A stretch of 64,000 nucleotides of DNA from Hyphomicrobiales bacterium (GCA_900471925.1 UCGV01000005.1:186001-250000); one strand, 5' to 3'. Positions 25,819 through 37,222 are shown, numbered from the stretch's first letter. Notes: a model not told the origin generated them from the sequence alone. Numbers and translations: made by a program.

Positions 25819-28472
25819 TGGAACGGGAGGTCAAGACCACCTGTCCCTATTGTGGCGTCGGCTGCGGCGTGATCGCCAAGGTGGATCAGGCCGGCGGCGT
25901 GACCGTGAAGGGCGATCCCGAGCATCCAGCCAATTTTGGACGGCTCTGCTCCAAGGGGTCGGCACTTGCCGAGACGATCGATCTCGATGGCCGCCTCCTC
26001 TATCCCGAGATCAACCGCAAACAGGCGGCATGGGATGGGGCGCTTGACCTCGTCGCACAACGTTTCTCCGAGACCATCGCCGAACACGGACCCGACGCCG
26101 TCGCCTTCTACGTCTCCGGCCAGCTCTTGACCGAGGACTATTACGTCGCCAACAAGCTGATGAAAGGCTTCATCGGCTCGGCCAATATCGACACCAATTC
26201 CCGCCTCTGCATGTCCTCCTCGGTCGCCGGCCATCGCCGTGCTTTCGGGGCCGATACGGTGCCTGGCCTCTATGAGGATCTGGAGCTTGCCGATCTCGTT
26301 ATACTCACCGGATCTAACCTCGCCTGGTGCCATCCGGTCATCTACCAGCGGCTCGCAGCCGCCAAGGTTGCCCGGCCGGGACTGAAAATCGTGGTCATCG
26401 ATCCGCGCCGCACGATGACATGCGATATCGCCGACCTGCATCTGGCTATCCGGCCCGACGGCGACGTGGCGCTGTTCATGGGATTGCTCGCCCACCTAGC
26501 CGCAAGCCCGGCCATCGACCAGAATTATATCGGCGCTCACACCGAGGGTTTCGGCGCCGCATTTGCCGCCGCTGCCGCGCTCACATCGGACGAACTGCTC
26601 GACCGTACCGGTCTGCCGGCCATGCAAGTCAGGGAATTCTTCCGCCTGTTCGAAACAACCGAAAAGATCGTGACCTGCTACAGCCAGGGTGTGAACCAGT
26701 CCATGTCGGGCACCGACAAGGTCAATGCGCTCATCAATTGCCATCTGGCAACCGGCCGCATCGGCCGGCCCGGCATGGGACCGTTTTCGCTGACAGGGCA
26801 GCCCAACGCGATGGGCGGGCGCGAGGTCGGCGGCCTCGCCAATATGCTGGCCGCCCATATGGCAATCGAGAATGCCGGCGACCGCGACCGCGTACAGCGT
26901 TTCTGGAGTGCGCCTCAGATTGCGACCAAACCCGGCCTCAAGGCCGTCGACCTGTTCCGCGCCGTCGAGGAAGGCCGCGTCAAGGCTCTCTGGATCATGG
27001 CGACCAATCCGGTCGTTTCACTGCCGGACACACGCCGCGTGGAAGCTGCGATTGCCGCCTGCCCCTTCGTCGTCGTATCCGACATATTGCGTGAGACCGA
27101 CACCACACGGCACGCGCATGTGCTGCTGCCGTCGCTCGGCTGGGGCGAGAAGGACGGCACTGTCACCAATTCGGAGCGCCGTATATCGAGGCAGCGTCCC
27201 TTCCTCGACCCGCCCGGCGAAGCCCGTGCGGACTGGTGGCAGTTGACCGAGGTCAGCCGCAGGATGGGTTTCAGTGCTTTCGGCTACGCGTCGCCGGCCG
27301 ATATTTTTGCCGAGCATGCAGCACTCTCAGCCTTCGAGAACAATGGCAGCCGCGACTTCGATATCGGAGCCCATGCCGATATCGATCTGCCGGTCTACGA
27401 TAGTCTGGCGCCGTTTCAGTGGCCGCAGCCTGCCGGGGTAGCGACGAGGGAAACCCGTTTCTTTGCGGACGGCGGCTTCTTCCATCCCGATCGCAAGGCG
27501 CGTTTCATTGCTGTCGAAGCACCGCTGACGGACCTAACAAACTCGGCCTATCCCTTCACGCTGAATACCGGCCGCATCCGCGATCAGTGGCACACGATGA
27601 CACGGACGGGGAAAAGCGCGCGGCTATCGTCCCATATTGCCGAACCCTTCGCGGAGATCCATCCGCGCGACGCAATGGAACTCGGCATCGCCGATGCCGC
27701 CCTGGTTCAGGTCGAGAGCCCCCATGGCAAGGCAATCATCCGCGCGCTGGTGACCGACAGGCAGGCCCGTGGCAGCGTCTTTGTGCCCATGCACTGGAGC
27801 GACCAGAACTCCGCCGGAGGACGGATTGGAGCCGTCGTCAAGCCGGCAACGGACCCCGTTTCGGGACAACCCGCATCGAAGAACGTCGCGGTTGCCGTAA
27901 GCCGTTATCGCGCCGCCACCTACGGCTTTGCCGTCAGCGTAGCGAAGCCCGATATGCCAGGCGCGGATTATTGGGCCACCGCCAAGGCCGAGGGCGGCTG
28001 GCGGACCGAACTTGCGTTACATGACGACATTGAAGACTGGGCCACATGGTGCCGGAGCAGCTTCGGCGTTCCCGACCATATCGAACCGCTCGGTTATGCC
28101 GACCGGCAATCGGGCGACCGACGCATTGCCTTCTTCGAGCGGGAAAAACTGCTTGCAGCGCTCTTCCTTGCAAGGGAGCCGGTTGCCGTTGCGCGCAACT
28201 GGGCCGTGTCGCAACTGACGGCAGATCACAGCGATCTGCGCCGCCGCTTTGCCATCATTGCCGGCCGGCCCGGCGCCGACAGGCCGGATCCGGGAGCGAC
28301 GGTCTGCTCCTGCTTCAGCGTCGGCGTCAACCAGATCGTGGCCGCTGTTCGCTCTGGCTGCCGTAGTGTCGAGGCGATCGGCGGCGAACTCAAGGCCGGC
28401 ACCAATTGCGGCTCTTGCCGCGCGGAAATCAGGGGGATCATCAATGCCTGTGCTGCAGACGCTGCCGAATGA
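25815..28472 (+). CDS. nasA: NasA, assimilatory nitrate reductase catalytic subunit
   Basis: An 885-residue cytoplasmic molybdoenzyme reducing nitrate to nitrite. The N-terminal 4Fe-4S ligands are C10, C13, C17 and C45 (CPYCGVGC ... LCSKG). Bis-MGD-binding stretches include NTGRIRDQWHTMTRTGKS and FVPMHWSDQNSAGG. The C-terminal ~60 residues form a BFD-like 2Fe-2S domain with CSC (831-833) and CGSC (865-868), as in Klebsiella-type NasA, which receives electrons from a reductase. No separate NasC-type flavoprotein is seen nearby, so the electron donor may lie elsewhere or be ferredoxin. The start overlaps nirD and the end overlaps cysG by 29 bases. Confidence 0.95.
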   Translation: MMEREVKTTCPYCGVGCGVIAKVDQAGGVTVKGDPEHPANFGRLCSKGSALAETIDLDGRLLYPEINRKQAAWDGALDLVAQRFSETIAEHGPDAVAFYVSGQLLTEDYYVANKLMKGFIGSANIDTNSRLCMSSSVAGHRRAFGADTVPGLYEDLELADLVILTGSNLAWCHPVIYQRLAAAKVARPGLKIVVIDPRRTMTCDIADLHLAIRPDGDVALFMGLLAHLAASPAIDQNYIGAHTEGFGAAFAAAAALTSDELLDRTGLPAMQVREFFRLFETTEKIVTCYSQGVNQSMSGTDKVNALINCHLATGRIGRPGMGPFSLTGQPNAMGGREVGGLANMLAAHMAIENAGDRDRVQRFWSAPQIATKPGLKAVDLFRAVEEGRVKALWIMATNPVVSLPDTRRVEAAIAACPFVVVSDILRETDTTRHAHVLLPSLGWGEKDGTVTNSERRISRQRPFLDPPGEARADWWQLTEVSRRMGFSAFGYASPADIFAEHAALSAFENNGSRDFDIGAHADIDLPVYDSLAPFQWPQPAGVATRETRFFADGGFFHPDRKARFIAVEAPLTDLTNSAYPFTLNTGRIRDQWHTMTRTGKSARLSSHIAEPFAEIHPRDAMELGIADAALVQVESPHGKAIIRALVTDRQARGSVFVPMHWSDQNSAGGRIGAVVKPATDPVSGQPASKNVAVAVSRYRAATYGFAVSVAKPDMPGADYWATAKAEGGWRTELALHDDIEDWATWCRSSFGVPDHIEPLGYADRQSGDRRIAFFEREKLLAALFLAREPVAVARNWAVSQLTADHSDLRRRFAIIAGRPGADRPDPGATVCSCFSVGVNQIVAAVRSGCRSVEAIGGELKAGTNCGSCRAEIRGIINACAADAAE

Positions 28473-29952
28473 AATCGCAGACCGGGCGCCCGCACGTATG
28501 GCGCCGCTCGCCAAGCTGCCCGTCTTCTGGTCGCTTGCGGGACAACGGGTCATCGTTGTCGGGGGCTCGGATGCCTGTGCGTGGAAAGCCGAGCTTCTGG
28601 CCGCCTGCGGCGCCAAAGTGGAGATCCATGCCGAGCAGATCGGCGAGGCTTGCGCCGGTCTCATCGAACGTGGTTCCGCGCATCCGGATGGTGCGCTTAC
28701 CCATTATCCGGGGGCATGGGACGAAGACACGCTTTCCGGTGCGGCACTTGCTGTAGCGGACTGCCATGACGATGCGGAGGCTAGGCTCTTCTTCGAAGAA
28801 GCGCAGCGTTCAGGCGTGCCTGTCAACGTCATAGACAAGCCCGCGTTCTGCCAGTTCCAGTTCGGCTCGATCGTCAATCGCTCGCCTGTCGTGGTGTCGA
28901 TTTCGACGGATGGTGCAGCACCCATCCTTGCGCAGGCCATTCGCCGCCGCATCGAGACATTATTGCCGGTGTCGCTGAAATCCTGGGCGATGCTTGCCCA
29001 GTCGATCCGTGATGAAATCGCCCTTCGCTTGAAACCCGGCGCCGAGCGTCGCGCCTTTTGGGAACGTTTTGTCGATCGGGCATTCGGCGGGGAACCAAGC
29101 GATACAAGTGTCGGTGATCTTCTTTCCGACGCGCGGTGTCCGGCTCAGGCCCGCACTATGGGGCGAGTGACGCTTGTCGGGGCCGGCCCCGGCGATGCGG
29201 AATATCTGACGCTGAAGGCCGTACGCGCCTTGCAGGCGGCCGATGTCATCCTGTTCGACGATCTCGTGTCGGACGAGGTTCTGGAACTGGCACGGCGCGA
29301 GGCCAAACGTCTGCTCGTCGGCAAACGTGGCGGCCGCGTCAGTTGTCGCCAGGAAGACATCAACGAGATGATGCTGACCTTCGCCAGAGCCGGCAAGAAC
29401 GTTGCCCGGCTGAAATCCGGCGACCCGATGATCTTCGGCCGCGCCGGCGAAGAGATCGAGTATCTGAAGCGGCATGATATCTCGGTTGAAATCATCCCCG
29501 GCATTACGGCAGCAAGCGCGATGGCTTCACGGCTCGGCGTCTCCTTGACGCATCGCGACCATGCGCAGAGCGTGCAGTTCGTTACCGGACATTCACGTCA
29601 TGGCAGCCTGCCCGAGACGATCGACTGGCGGGCGATCGCAGACACGACAAAAACGACGATCTTCTACATGGGCGGGCGTACGGCCGGGACGATACAGAGC
29701 AGACTGATCGGGGCCGGCCTCGACATAGATACACCCGTCGTGATCGTAAGCTCCGTTGCCAATGCAGACGAGCGGCGCTGGGCGGGTCATCTCGGCGATC
29801 TCTCGTCGGCGATGACCGCGATCGGTATCGATCGACCTGTGTTGATTGGGGTCGGCGCGGTTTTTGCTGATTGCGCGCTCGCGGCAGATGACGTCCTGCC
29901 GGTCATCGCCCAAGCCGCGATAGCGGCGAATCACCGCAAAAATCCTCTATAG
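28444..29952 (+). CDS. cysG: CysG, siroheme synthase (trifunctional)
   Basis: A 502-residue fusion. The N-terminal ~200 residues are precorrin-2 dehydrogenase/sirohydrochlorin ferrochelatase (VIVVGGSDACAWKAELLAACGAKVEI, NVIDKPAFCQFQFGSIVNRSP). The C-terminal part, from residue 242 (VTLVGAGPGD), is uroporphyrinogen-III C-methyltransferase with KSGDPMIFGRAGEE and IPGITAASA. It supplies siroheme to NirB. The start at 28444 lies inside nasA; the frame is open further upstream to 28249, but that segment is antiparallel noise within the nasA BFD domain. It is the last gene of the nitrate operon. Confidence 0.92.
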   Translation: MPVLQTLPNEIADRAPARMAPLAKLPVFWSLAGQRVIVVGGSDACAWKAELLAACGAKVEIHAEQIGEACAGLIERGSAHPDGALTHYPGAWDEDTLSGAALAVADCHDDAEARLFFEEAQRSGVPVNVIDKPAFCQFQFGSIVNRSPVVVSISTDGAAPILAQAIRRRIETLLPVSLKSWAMLAQSIRDEIALRLKPGAERRAFWERFVDRAFGGEPSDTSVGDLLSDARCPAQARTMGRVTLVGAGPGDAEYLTLKAVRALQAADVILFDDLVSDEVLELARREAKRLLVGKRGGRVSCRQEDINEMMLTFARAGKNVARLKSGDPMIFGRAGEEIEYLKRHDISVEIIPGITAASAMASRLGVSLTHRDHAQSVQFVTGHSRHGSLPETIDWRAIADTTKTTIFYMGGRTAGTIQSRLIGAGLDIDTPVVIVSSVANADERRWAGHLGDLSSAMTAIGIDRPVLIGVGAVFADCALAADDVLPVIAQAAIAANHRKNPL

Positions 29953-30125
29953 TGCTGAAAATGGAGACCGTTTCTGTCCTGCGCTGACGAAAACTCGGCG
30001 GTTCGAAGGCCCTATTGCTGCAAACAATCCTGCCTGCCACGATCTAATCCGTGACATTAGGTAATATTTTGCTCAAACATTTTGCGGCATTGTCCGATTC
30101 CCTTTTAGGCGACACGAGATCTCAC

Positions 30126-33100
30126 ATGCCCTCGAGACTGAATCGCAAATTGCAGATGCCCCGCCGCGATGACCTCGGCCTTCTGACGATCGCCAACGGC
30201 TCTGGCCTTTCCATATCCGCACTGCCGAACGGTACGCTGTTTTCCATCGATTATGGCGACAGCCTCGGATCTGTGCAGATCAATCAGATCCAGGGATCGC
30301 CACTGGCGGGCAGCGTCGGGCGCCTCTATCTGAGGGTTGGCGGCAAGACACCCATGGTCGCCGAGATCGTCGGGCCTCGGGCCCAAGGCAAATTCGGCCA
30401 TGGTGAGGCAGGGTTATCCTGGAGTGGCGACGTCGCCGCCATCCACTATGAGGTAAGCCTCGTGCTTGCCGCTTCCGAAACGACATGGTTCTGGCATGTG
30501 ACGCTGACGCATTCCGGTGCGGAGAAGCTACCGGCCGATCTCGTGCTGGTCCAGGATATCGGACTCGGCGACCGTGGTTTTCTGATGAACAGTGAGGCCT
30601 ATGCCTCGCAATATGTCGATCATCACATTGCCGAACACTCGGTGTTCGGACCAGTCGTGTTCAACCGCCAGAACCTCAAGCAGGGCGGTGGGCGCAATCC
30701 GTGGCTTGCGCAAGGTTGCTTGCAAGGCGTTTCCGCTTACGCCACCGATGCCATCCAGCTGGTAAAATCAGCCGCCGCCAACGACGATCTTCTTGTCGGT
30801 TCCTTCGGCACCGATCTGCCGAGCCAGCGCAGTCAGCACGAAATGGCTTGCCCGGCCCTTCAGTCGAAACCGGTTGCGGTTTCATCCGACGGCGTCACGG
30901 TGAGCTTCTTCGGTCTGTTTCTGAACGATCATCAGGCCGCGTCGGGCAATGCCGACCTTTCCCGCCTCGACCACCTCGGCGCCATGGAAAAAAAGTTGGC
31001 AGGCCCAGCGGGACAGGTACCGCCGCGCAGCATCCTGCAGGATGCGAGGATTCTTACAGTGGAGGCGCTGGACGACAAGGCGCTCGCTCGCCTCTATCCC
31101 GAGCGCATCCTTGAAGAGCGTATCGACGGAAAGCTCCTCTCCTTCTTCGTGCCCGAGGGCGCTCTCAACCGCCATGTGGTGCTGCGGGAAAAGGAGCTGC
31201 GGGTAGCGCGCCGCCATGGCGCAATCGTGCGCAGCGGCCAGAACATGCTGCTCGACGATGTGACGCTGGCCTCGACATGCTGGATGCAGGGCATCTTTGC
31301 GGCGCAGCTGACGATCGGCAACACGTCTTTCCACAAACTGTTTTCCGTCTCGCGAGATCCCTACAATCTGACACGCAGCAGCGGGTTGCGTATCCTCGCC
31401 GATGCTGGCCATGGCTGGCAGCTTCTCGGTGTTCCCTCGATCTTCGACATGGGCCTTAGCGACTGCCGCTGGATCTATCGCCTTGCCGACCGCACCATCA
31501 CCGTGACGGCAACGGCCTCGGGCGAAGATCCCGCCATGCAATGGAGTGTCTCCGTCGAGGGCAAGCCCTGCCGCTTTCTGGTTCTCGGCCACCTCGTTCT
31601 CGGCGAGCGGGAATACGACGCGAGCGGTTATGCGGAATTCGATGAGAACGCCAAGCGTATCCGCTTCCGCCCGGACCCGCATTGGCTATGGGGCGAGCGT
31701 TTTCCCGATGCCAGCTACTGGCTGGTGAGTTCCACGCCTGACGCCGTCGAGGCGGTCGGTGGTGACGAACTTCTTTATGAGGACGGCGTTGCCCGCAACG
31801 GCGCCTTCATTGCCCTACGCTCCACGGAGACACAATCGTTATCCTTCGCCGTCGTCGGCTCGATGACCGATATGGCAGAGGCCGAGCGTCTGGCGGATCG
31901 CTATGCAGGCGGCGTCACTCAAGAGGCGATGCTGGCTCCGGCTGTGCGTTTCTGGCAGCACGCCATTCGCGGCGTAACGCTCGACAAGCCGAAGGGTGAT
32001 GCCGTAGCCCATTCCACGATACTGCCATGGCTCGCACATGATGCGATCGTGCATCTGAGCGTCCCGCATGGGCTGGAGCAATATACGGGTGCGGCCTGGG
32101 GCACGCGCGATGCCTGCCAGGGACCGGTGGAATTCCTGCTCGCCTATGAGCATGATCGCGAAGCCAAGGAAGTGGTGAAGACGGTCTTCAGCGAACAGTA
32201 CCTTGAAAAAGGCGACTGGCCACAATGGTTCATGCTGGAGCCCTATTCCAACATCCGCTCCGGCGACAGCCACGGCGATATCGTCGTCTGGCCGCTGAAA
32301 GCGCTCTGCGACTATATCGAAGCGACCGGCGATCTTGCCATCCTCGACGAGAAGGTGGCCTGGCGCGATGACAAGACCATGGGCAGGGCGCCGGCCGATA
32401 CGATCGCGCTCCATGTCGACAAGCTTCTCGCTACTGTGCGCGAGCGCTTCATCCCCGGCACCCACCTGATCCGCTACGGTGAGGGCGACTGGAACGACTC
32501 CCTGCAGCCGGCCGATCCGCATCTGCGTGACTGGATGGTGAGCAGTTGGACCGTCTCCCTGCTCTACGAACAGATCGTACGCTATTCCGCTATCCTGCGC
32601 CGCATCGGCAAGGGTGCCGACGCCACGGAACTGCGCAAGATCGCCACCGCCATGCGGCGCGATTTCAACAAGCACCTGATCCGTGATGGTATCGTTGCCG
32701 GCTACGGCATCTTCGATCCCACCCATGATGGTGTCGAGCTACTGCTGCACCCCGACGACCAGCGCACCGGGCTGCATTATTCACTGATTTCAATGACCCA
32801 GGCCATGCTCGGCAAGCTCTTCACCCCGGAGCAGCGGCAGTTACATATGAAGCTGATCGAAAAGCACCTGCTCTTCCCCGATGGCGTGCGCCTGATGGAA
32901 AAGCCGGCGACCTATGCTGGAGGTCCGGAAACCCTGTTCCGACGTGCCGAATCCTCGTCTTTCTTCGGCCGCGAGATCGGTCTCATGTATGTGCATGCGC
33001 ATCTGCGTTACTGCGAAACCTTGGCAATCGCCGAGGATGCAAAGGCGCTCTGGAAGACGATCGGTCTCGTCAACCCCATCGCCGTCACCGACGCCTTGCC

Positions 33101-33392
33101 GCATGCGTCGCTGCGCCAGCGTAACACCTATTTCAGCAGCAGCGATGCCGCATTCCTCGACCGCTATCAGGCGATGAGCGACTGGGATCAGGTCAAGAAG
33201 GGTGACGTCGACATCGACGGCGGCTGGCGCATCTATTCCAGCGGTCCCGGCCTCTATGCCCGCAGCTTCATCGAAAACATCCTGGGCTTCAAGCGCCGCT
33301 TCGGGCGGCGCAAGCACGAGCCGCTGCTGCCGTCTTCCGCCTCGATCACGATAAAGACAGATCATGCGCCCTGGCGCCGATTGAAGCGCTAG
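30126..33392 (+). CDS. Large GH94-like glycoside phosphorylase or hydrolase
   Basis: About 1,088 residues. The C-terminal two thirds show the (alpha/alpha)6 barrel pattern of GH94 phosphorylases: QYTGAAWGTRDACQGPVEFL, DIVVWPLKALCDYIEATGDL and EGDWNDSL, where DWND (788-791) corresponds to the segment carrying the general acid in cellobiose phosphorylase. The N-terminal third is beta-rich, like the GH94 N-terminal sandwich. It is much longer than cellobiose phosphorylase (~820) and nearer the size of GH149/GH161 beta-1,3-glucan phosphorylases, so family placement is open. No signal peptide. The start is uncertain: ATG at 30126 or GTG at 30051. It lies 173 bases after cysG and is convergent with a Dpp-type importer, two bases between stops. 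Confidence 0.75.
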   Translation: MPSRLNRKLQMPRRDDLGLLTIANGSGLSISALPNGTLFSIDYGDSLGSVQINQIQGSPLAGSVGRLYLRVGGKTPMVAEIVGPRAQGKFGHGEAGLSWSGDVAAIHYEVSLVLAASETTWFWHVTLTHSGAEKLPADLVLVQDIGLGDRGFLMNSEAYASQYVDHHIAEHSVFGPVVFNRQNLKQGGGRNPWLAQGCLQGVSAYATDAIQLVKSAAANDDLLVGSFGTDLPSQRSQHEMACPALQSKPVAVSSDGVTVSFFGLFLNDHQAASGNADLSRLDHLGAMEKKLAGPAGQVPPRSILQDARILTVEALDDKALARLYPERILEERIDGKLLSFFVPEGALNRHVVLREKELRVARRHGAIVRSGQNMLLDDVTLASTCWMQGIFAAQLTIGNTSFHKLFSVSRDPYNLTRSSGLRILADAGHGWQLLGVPSIFDMGLSDCRWIYRLADRTITVTATASGEDPAMQWSVSVEGKPCRFLVLGHLVLGEREYDASGYAEFDENAKRIRFRPDPHWLWGERFPDASYWLVSSTPDAVEAVGGDELLYEDGVARNGAFIALRSTETQSLSFAVVGSMTDMAEAERLADRYAGGVTQEAMLAPAVRFWQHAIRGVTLDKPKGDAVAHSTILPWLAHDAIVHLSVPHGLEQYTGAAWGTRDACQGPVEFLLAYEHDREAKEVVKTVFSEQYLEKGDWPQWFMLEPYSNIRSGDSHGDIVVWPLKALCDYIEATGDLAILDEKVAWRDDKTMGRAPADTIALHVDKLLATVRERFIPGTHLIRYGEGDWNDSLQPADPHLRDWMVSSWTVSLLYEQIVRYSAILRRIGKGADATELRKIATAMRRDFNKHLIRDGIVAGYGIFDPTHDGVELLLHPDDQRTGLHYSLISMTQAMLGKLFTPEQRQLHMKLIEKHLLFPDGVRLMEKPATYAGGPETLFRRAESSSFFGREIGLMYVHAHLRYCETLAIAEDAKALWKTIGLVNPIAVTDALPHASLRQRNTYFSSSDAAFLDRYQAMSDWDQVKKGDVDIDGGWRIYSSGPGLYARSFIENILGFKRRFGRRKHEPLLPSSASITIKTDHAPWRRLKR

Positions 33393-33394
33393 AG

Positions 33395-34401
33395 CTAGGC
33401 TGCGATTTCCCGCACGCGTGGCGGGATCGGATTGGGAGCGGCGAAATGGCAGGCGGCCATCTGGCCGCTCGCTACCTCGCGCAGAGCTGGTCGCTCGACC
33501 TTGCATATGTCCTGCGCAATCGGGCAGCGCGTATGGAAACTGCATCCCGGCGGGATACGCGACGGACTGGGCACATCACCTTCGAGCACGATGCGGCGGC
33601 TTTTGCGGTCGGGGTCTGGTTCGGGCGCCGCGGAAAGCAACGCCTGCGTATAGGGATGCTGCGGAGCTGAATAGACTTTCCGCTTGTCGCCGATCTCGAC
33701 GATCCTGCCGAGATACATTACGGCCACACGGTCGGCGATGTGGCGGACGACGGCAAGATCATGGGCGATGAAGAGGAAGGAGAAACCTTTCTTCTCCTGC
33801 AGATCCTGCATGAGGTTGATGATCTGCGCCTGCACGGAAACATCGAGAGCGGACACAGGCTCGTCGGCGACGATAAAGCCAGGATTGAGAGAGATCGCCC
33901 GGGCGATACCGATACGCTGCCGCTGGCCGCCGGAAAATTGTCGTGGATAGCGGTCCATGGCACTGGTCGGGAGGCCAACTTGCGTCAGGAGATCGGCGAC
34001 GCGCTCCCGCCGCTCACGCTTCGAGTTCACCAAGCCGAAGGCGTCCAAGGGTTCGCCGATGATCTCGGAGATCGACCGGCGCGGGCTGAGCGATTCATAA
34101 GGATCCTGAAAGATCATCTGCACATTGCGCCGCATGCTGCGCATCTTCTCATGCGACAGCCCCGTCAGCTCCGTGCCCTCGAAAAAGACGCGGCCATCCG
34201 TCGGCTCGATCAGCCGCAGCAGCAGCCGGCCGAGCGTAGACTTGCCGCAGCCGGATTCACCGACGAGCGCCAGCGTTTCCCCACGCAATATCTCGAAACT
34301 GACATCATCGACAGCGCGGACGGCATTGCTATCGGGCTTGAAGGACAGCATGCCGCCATCGGAAAAAACCTTGCTCAGCCCCTCGGCGCGCAGGATCGCA
34401 T

Positions 34402-34405
<4 letters not shown>
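33395..34405 (-). CDS. Dpp/Opp-type ABC importer ATPase 2 (DppF-like)
   Basis: A 336-residue ATPase. Walker A is GESGCGKST (49-57), with the signature [19 protein letters not shown] and Walker [19 protein letters not shown]. The C-terminal oligopeptide-ATPase extension, [20 protein letters not shown], holds the cysteine cluster that in DppD/OppD proteins binds an iron-sulfur centre. The start at 34405 overlaps the stop of the paired ATPase as ATGA; a longer upstream frame is only overlap. It is the last gene of the operon 41609-33395. Confidence 0.92.
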
Positions 34406-35405
<1,000 letters not shown>

Positions 35406-35409
<4 letters not shown>

Positions 35410-36287
35410 TGCGCCGTCTCCGGGTCGAGAACATCGCGCACCGCGTCACCGATCAGATTGAAGGAAAGGACGACGAGCGTGATGGCAATACCGGCACCGA
35501 TGATCGGCCAGGGCGAACCGAAGAGGTTGTTGAGACCGTCGCGAATGATATTGCCCCAGCTTGGGTTCGGCGGCTGCGTACCTATGCCGAGGAAGCTGAG
35601 CGATGCTTCGAGACGGATGGCGGAAGCCACCCAGAGCGTCATCAGCACGACGATCGGTGCCGCGATATTCGGGATAATGTGCCGGAGAATGATCGTGGGC
35701 GTACGCACGCCGACGGCAATCGCCGCCTCCACGTAGGGCTCCTGCTTGACGGCCAACGTAGAGGCGCGCGCGACGCGAGCAAAACCAGGAATGAAGGCGA
35801 CTGTGATGACGGCGATGATATTCCAGAAGCCGCCGCCGAGCACGGCTGCGATGATGATGGCGAGCAGCAGTTCGGGAAAGGCAAGCAGCAGGTCGATCAG
35901 GCGCGAAATGATGCGGTCCGTAATGCCGCCGAAATAACCGGCTGTGACACCGAGAAGCGTGCCGAAGATTGCCGCGAGGACCGGTGAGATGAAGCCGAAA
36001 ATCAGCGAATTGCGCGAGCCGTAGATCATACGGGACAGGACATCGCGCCCGAACTGGTCCGTGCCGAGCCAGTGAGCGGCAGAGGGGTTCTTGTTGATCG
36101 AGAGAATACTCTGGGCCAGCGGATCATAGGGCGCGAGCCATGGTGCGAAGACTGCGACGAAGATGAAGATCAACACGACGAGCAGCGCAAAGCTGGTCGA
36201 GATCCGCCCATAAAGGATATGGCGGAATGCGTCTGCGAGCCGGTGATCGTCGGCAATGACTTGGGGAGCCTGTTCTGTCGCAGCCAT
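35406..36287 (-). CDS. Dpp/Opp-type permease 2 (DppC-like)
   Basis: A 293-residue membrane protein with about six hydrophobic segments. The DppC-family N-terminus FAPWLAPYDPLAQ is followed by HWLGTDQFGRDVLSRMIYGSRNSL, and the EAA loop region EAAIAVGVRTPTIILRHIIPN contacts the ATPases. The start at 36287 overlaps the stop of the preceding permease; GTG at 36290 is also possible. It forms the channel with the DppB-like protein. Confidence 0.93.
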
Positions 36288-37222
36288 CACTTCACCCGAA
36301 TTCTTGGATCGACGACGATGTAGACAAGATCCATCGCCAGATTGATCAGCACCACGAACATCGCAAACACGACGACACCGCCCTGGATGACGCCATAATC
36401 GCGCTCGGAAATGGCGCTGATCAGCAGCTTGCCGATGCCCGGACGATTGAAGACGAGCTCGATCGCAACGGAACCGGAAAGCGTCGCGAGCATGCTGAGG
36501 CCGAGACCGGTCGTCAGCGGAAGAAGCGCGTTGCGCAACCCATGACGATAGATGACACGCGTTTCACGCGCGCCCTTGGCGCGGGCGGTGCGTACATAAT
36601 CGCGCCCCATGACCTCCAGCAATGACGTGCGGGTAAGGCGACCGATGAAGGCCGCCTTGACGAGGGCGAGCGTCAGCGCGGGGAGGAAGACGTGGTGCAT
36701 GCGATCAACGAACCCCGTGCCGCCGCCGTTGATCGGGAACCAACCGAGATTGAGCGCGAAAGTGATGAGCAGCAGCGCGCCGAGATAGAAATCCGGAATG
36801 GCATAACCGAACAGCGAAAAGCCGCGCATGGCTGAATCCGGCAAACCATTGCGGTGAGTGGCCGCCCAGACGCCGAAGGGCACGCCAACGACCACACCCA
36901 TGATCATCGCAACGAGTGTCAGCTCGATCGTATAAGGGAGATTATAGGCAATCAGCCCGAGCACCGGCTGGTCGGTCATGGCCGAACGGCCGAAATCAAG
37001 GCTGAGCGTTCCTATGACGAAGTTGATATATTGCTGCCAGAGAGGAGCATTTAGCCCCATCTTCTCACGAAAGAGCTGAAGCTGTTCGGCCGTGGCATTG
37101 TCACCAAGCGCTGCAATTGCCGGATCGCCCGGCAGGATGCGCATGGCGATGAAGACAAGCGTCAAAACCAGCAGAATGGTCGGAATAGCGTCCGCCAGCC
37201 TGAACACGAGATACCGGGTCAC
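36287..37222 (-). CDS. Dpp/Opp-type permease 1 (DppB-like)
   Basis: A 311-residue membrane protein with about six hydrophobic segments. The DppB features are RILPGDPAIAALGDNATAEQL in the large periplasmic loop, the EAA loop VMGRDYVRTARAKGARETRVIYRHGLRNALLP, and a C-terminal VYIVVDPRIR. It starts 94 bases after the glycosidase gene; a small ACCGCC/GGCGGT inverted repeat with a two-base spacer (37243-37256) lies in that gap. Confidence 0.93.
   Translation of the reverse strand: MTRYLVFRLADAIPTILLVLTLVFIAMRILPGDPAIAALGDNATAEQLQLFREKMGLNAPLWQQYINFVIGTLSLDFGRSAMTDQPVLGLIAYNLPYTIELTLVAMIMGVVVGVPFGVWAATHRNGLPDSAMRGFSLFGYAIPDFYLGALLLITFALNLGWFPINGGGTGFVDRMHHVFLPALTLALVKAAFIGRLTRTSLLEVMGRDYVRTARAKGARETRVIYRHGLRNALLPLTTGLGLSMLATLSGSVAIELVFNRPGIGKLLISAISERDYGVIQGGVVVFAMFVVLINLAMDLVYIVVDPRIRVK

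Noticed and set aside
28249..28443. Upstream in-frame extension of cysG
   Set aside because: It lies in the nasA C-terminal cluster domain, and the CysG fold begins shortly after 28444.
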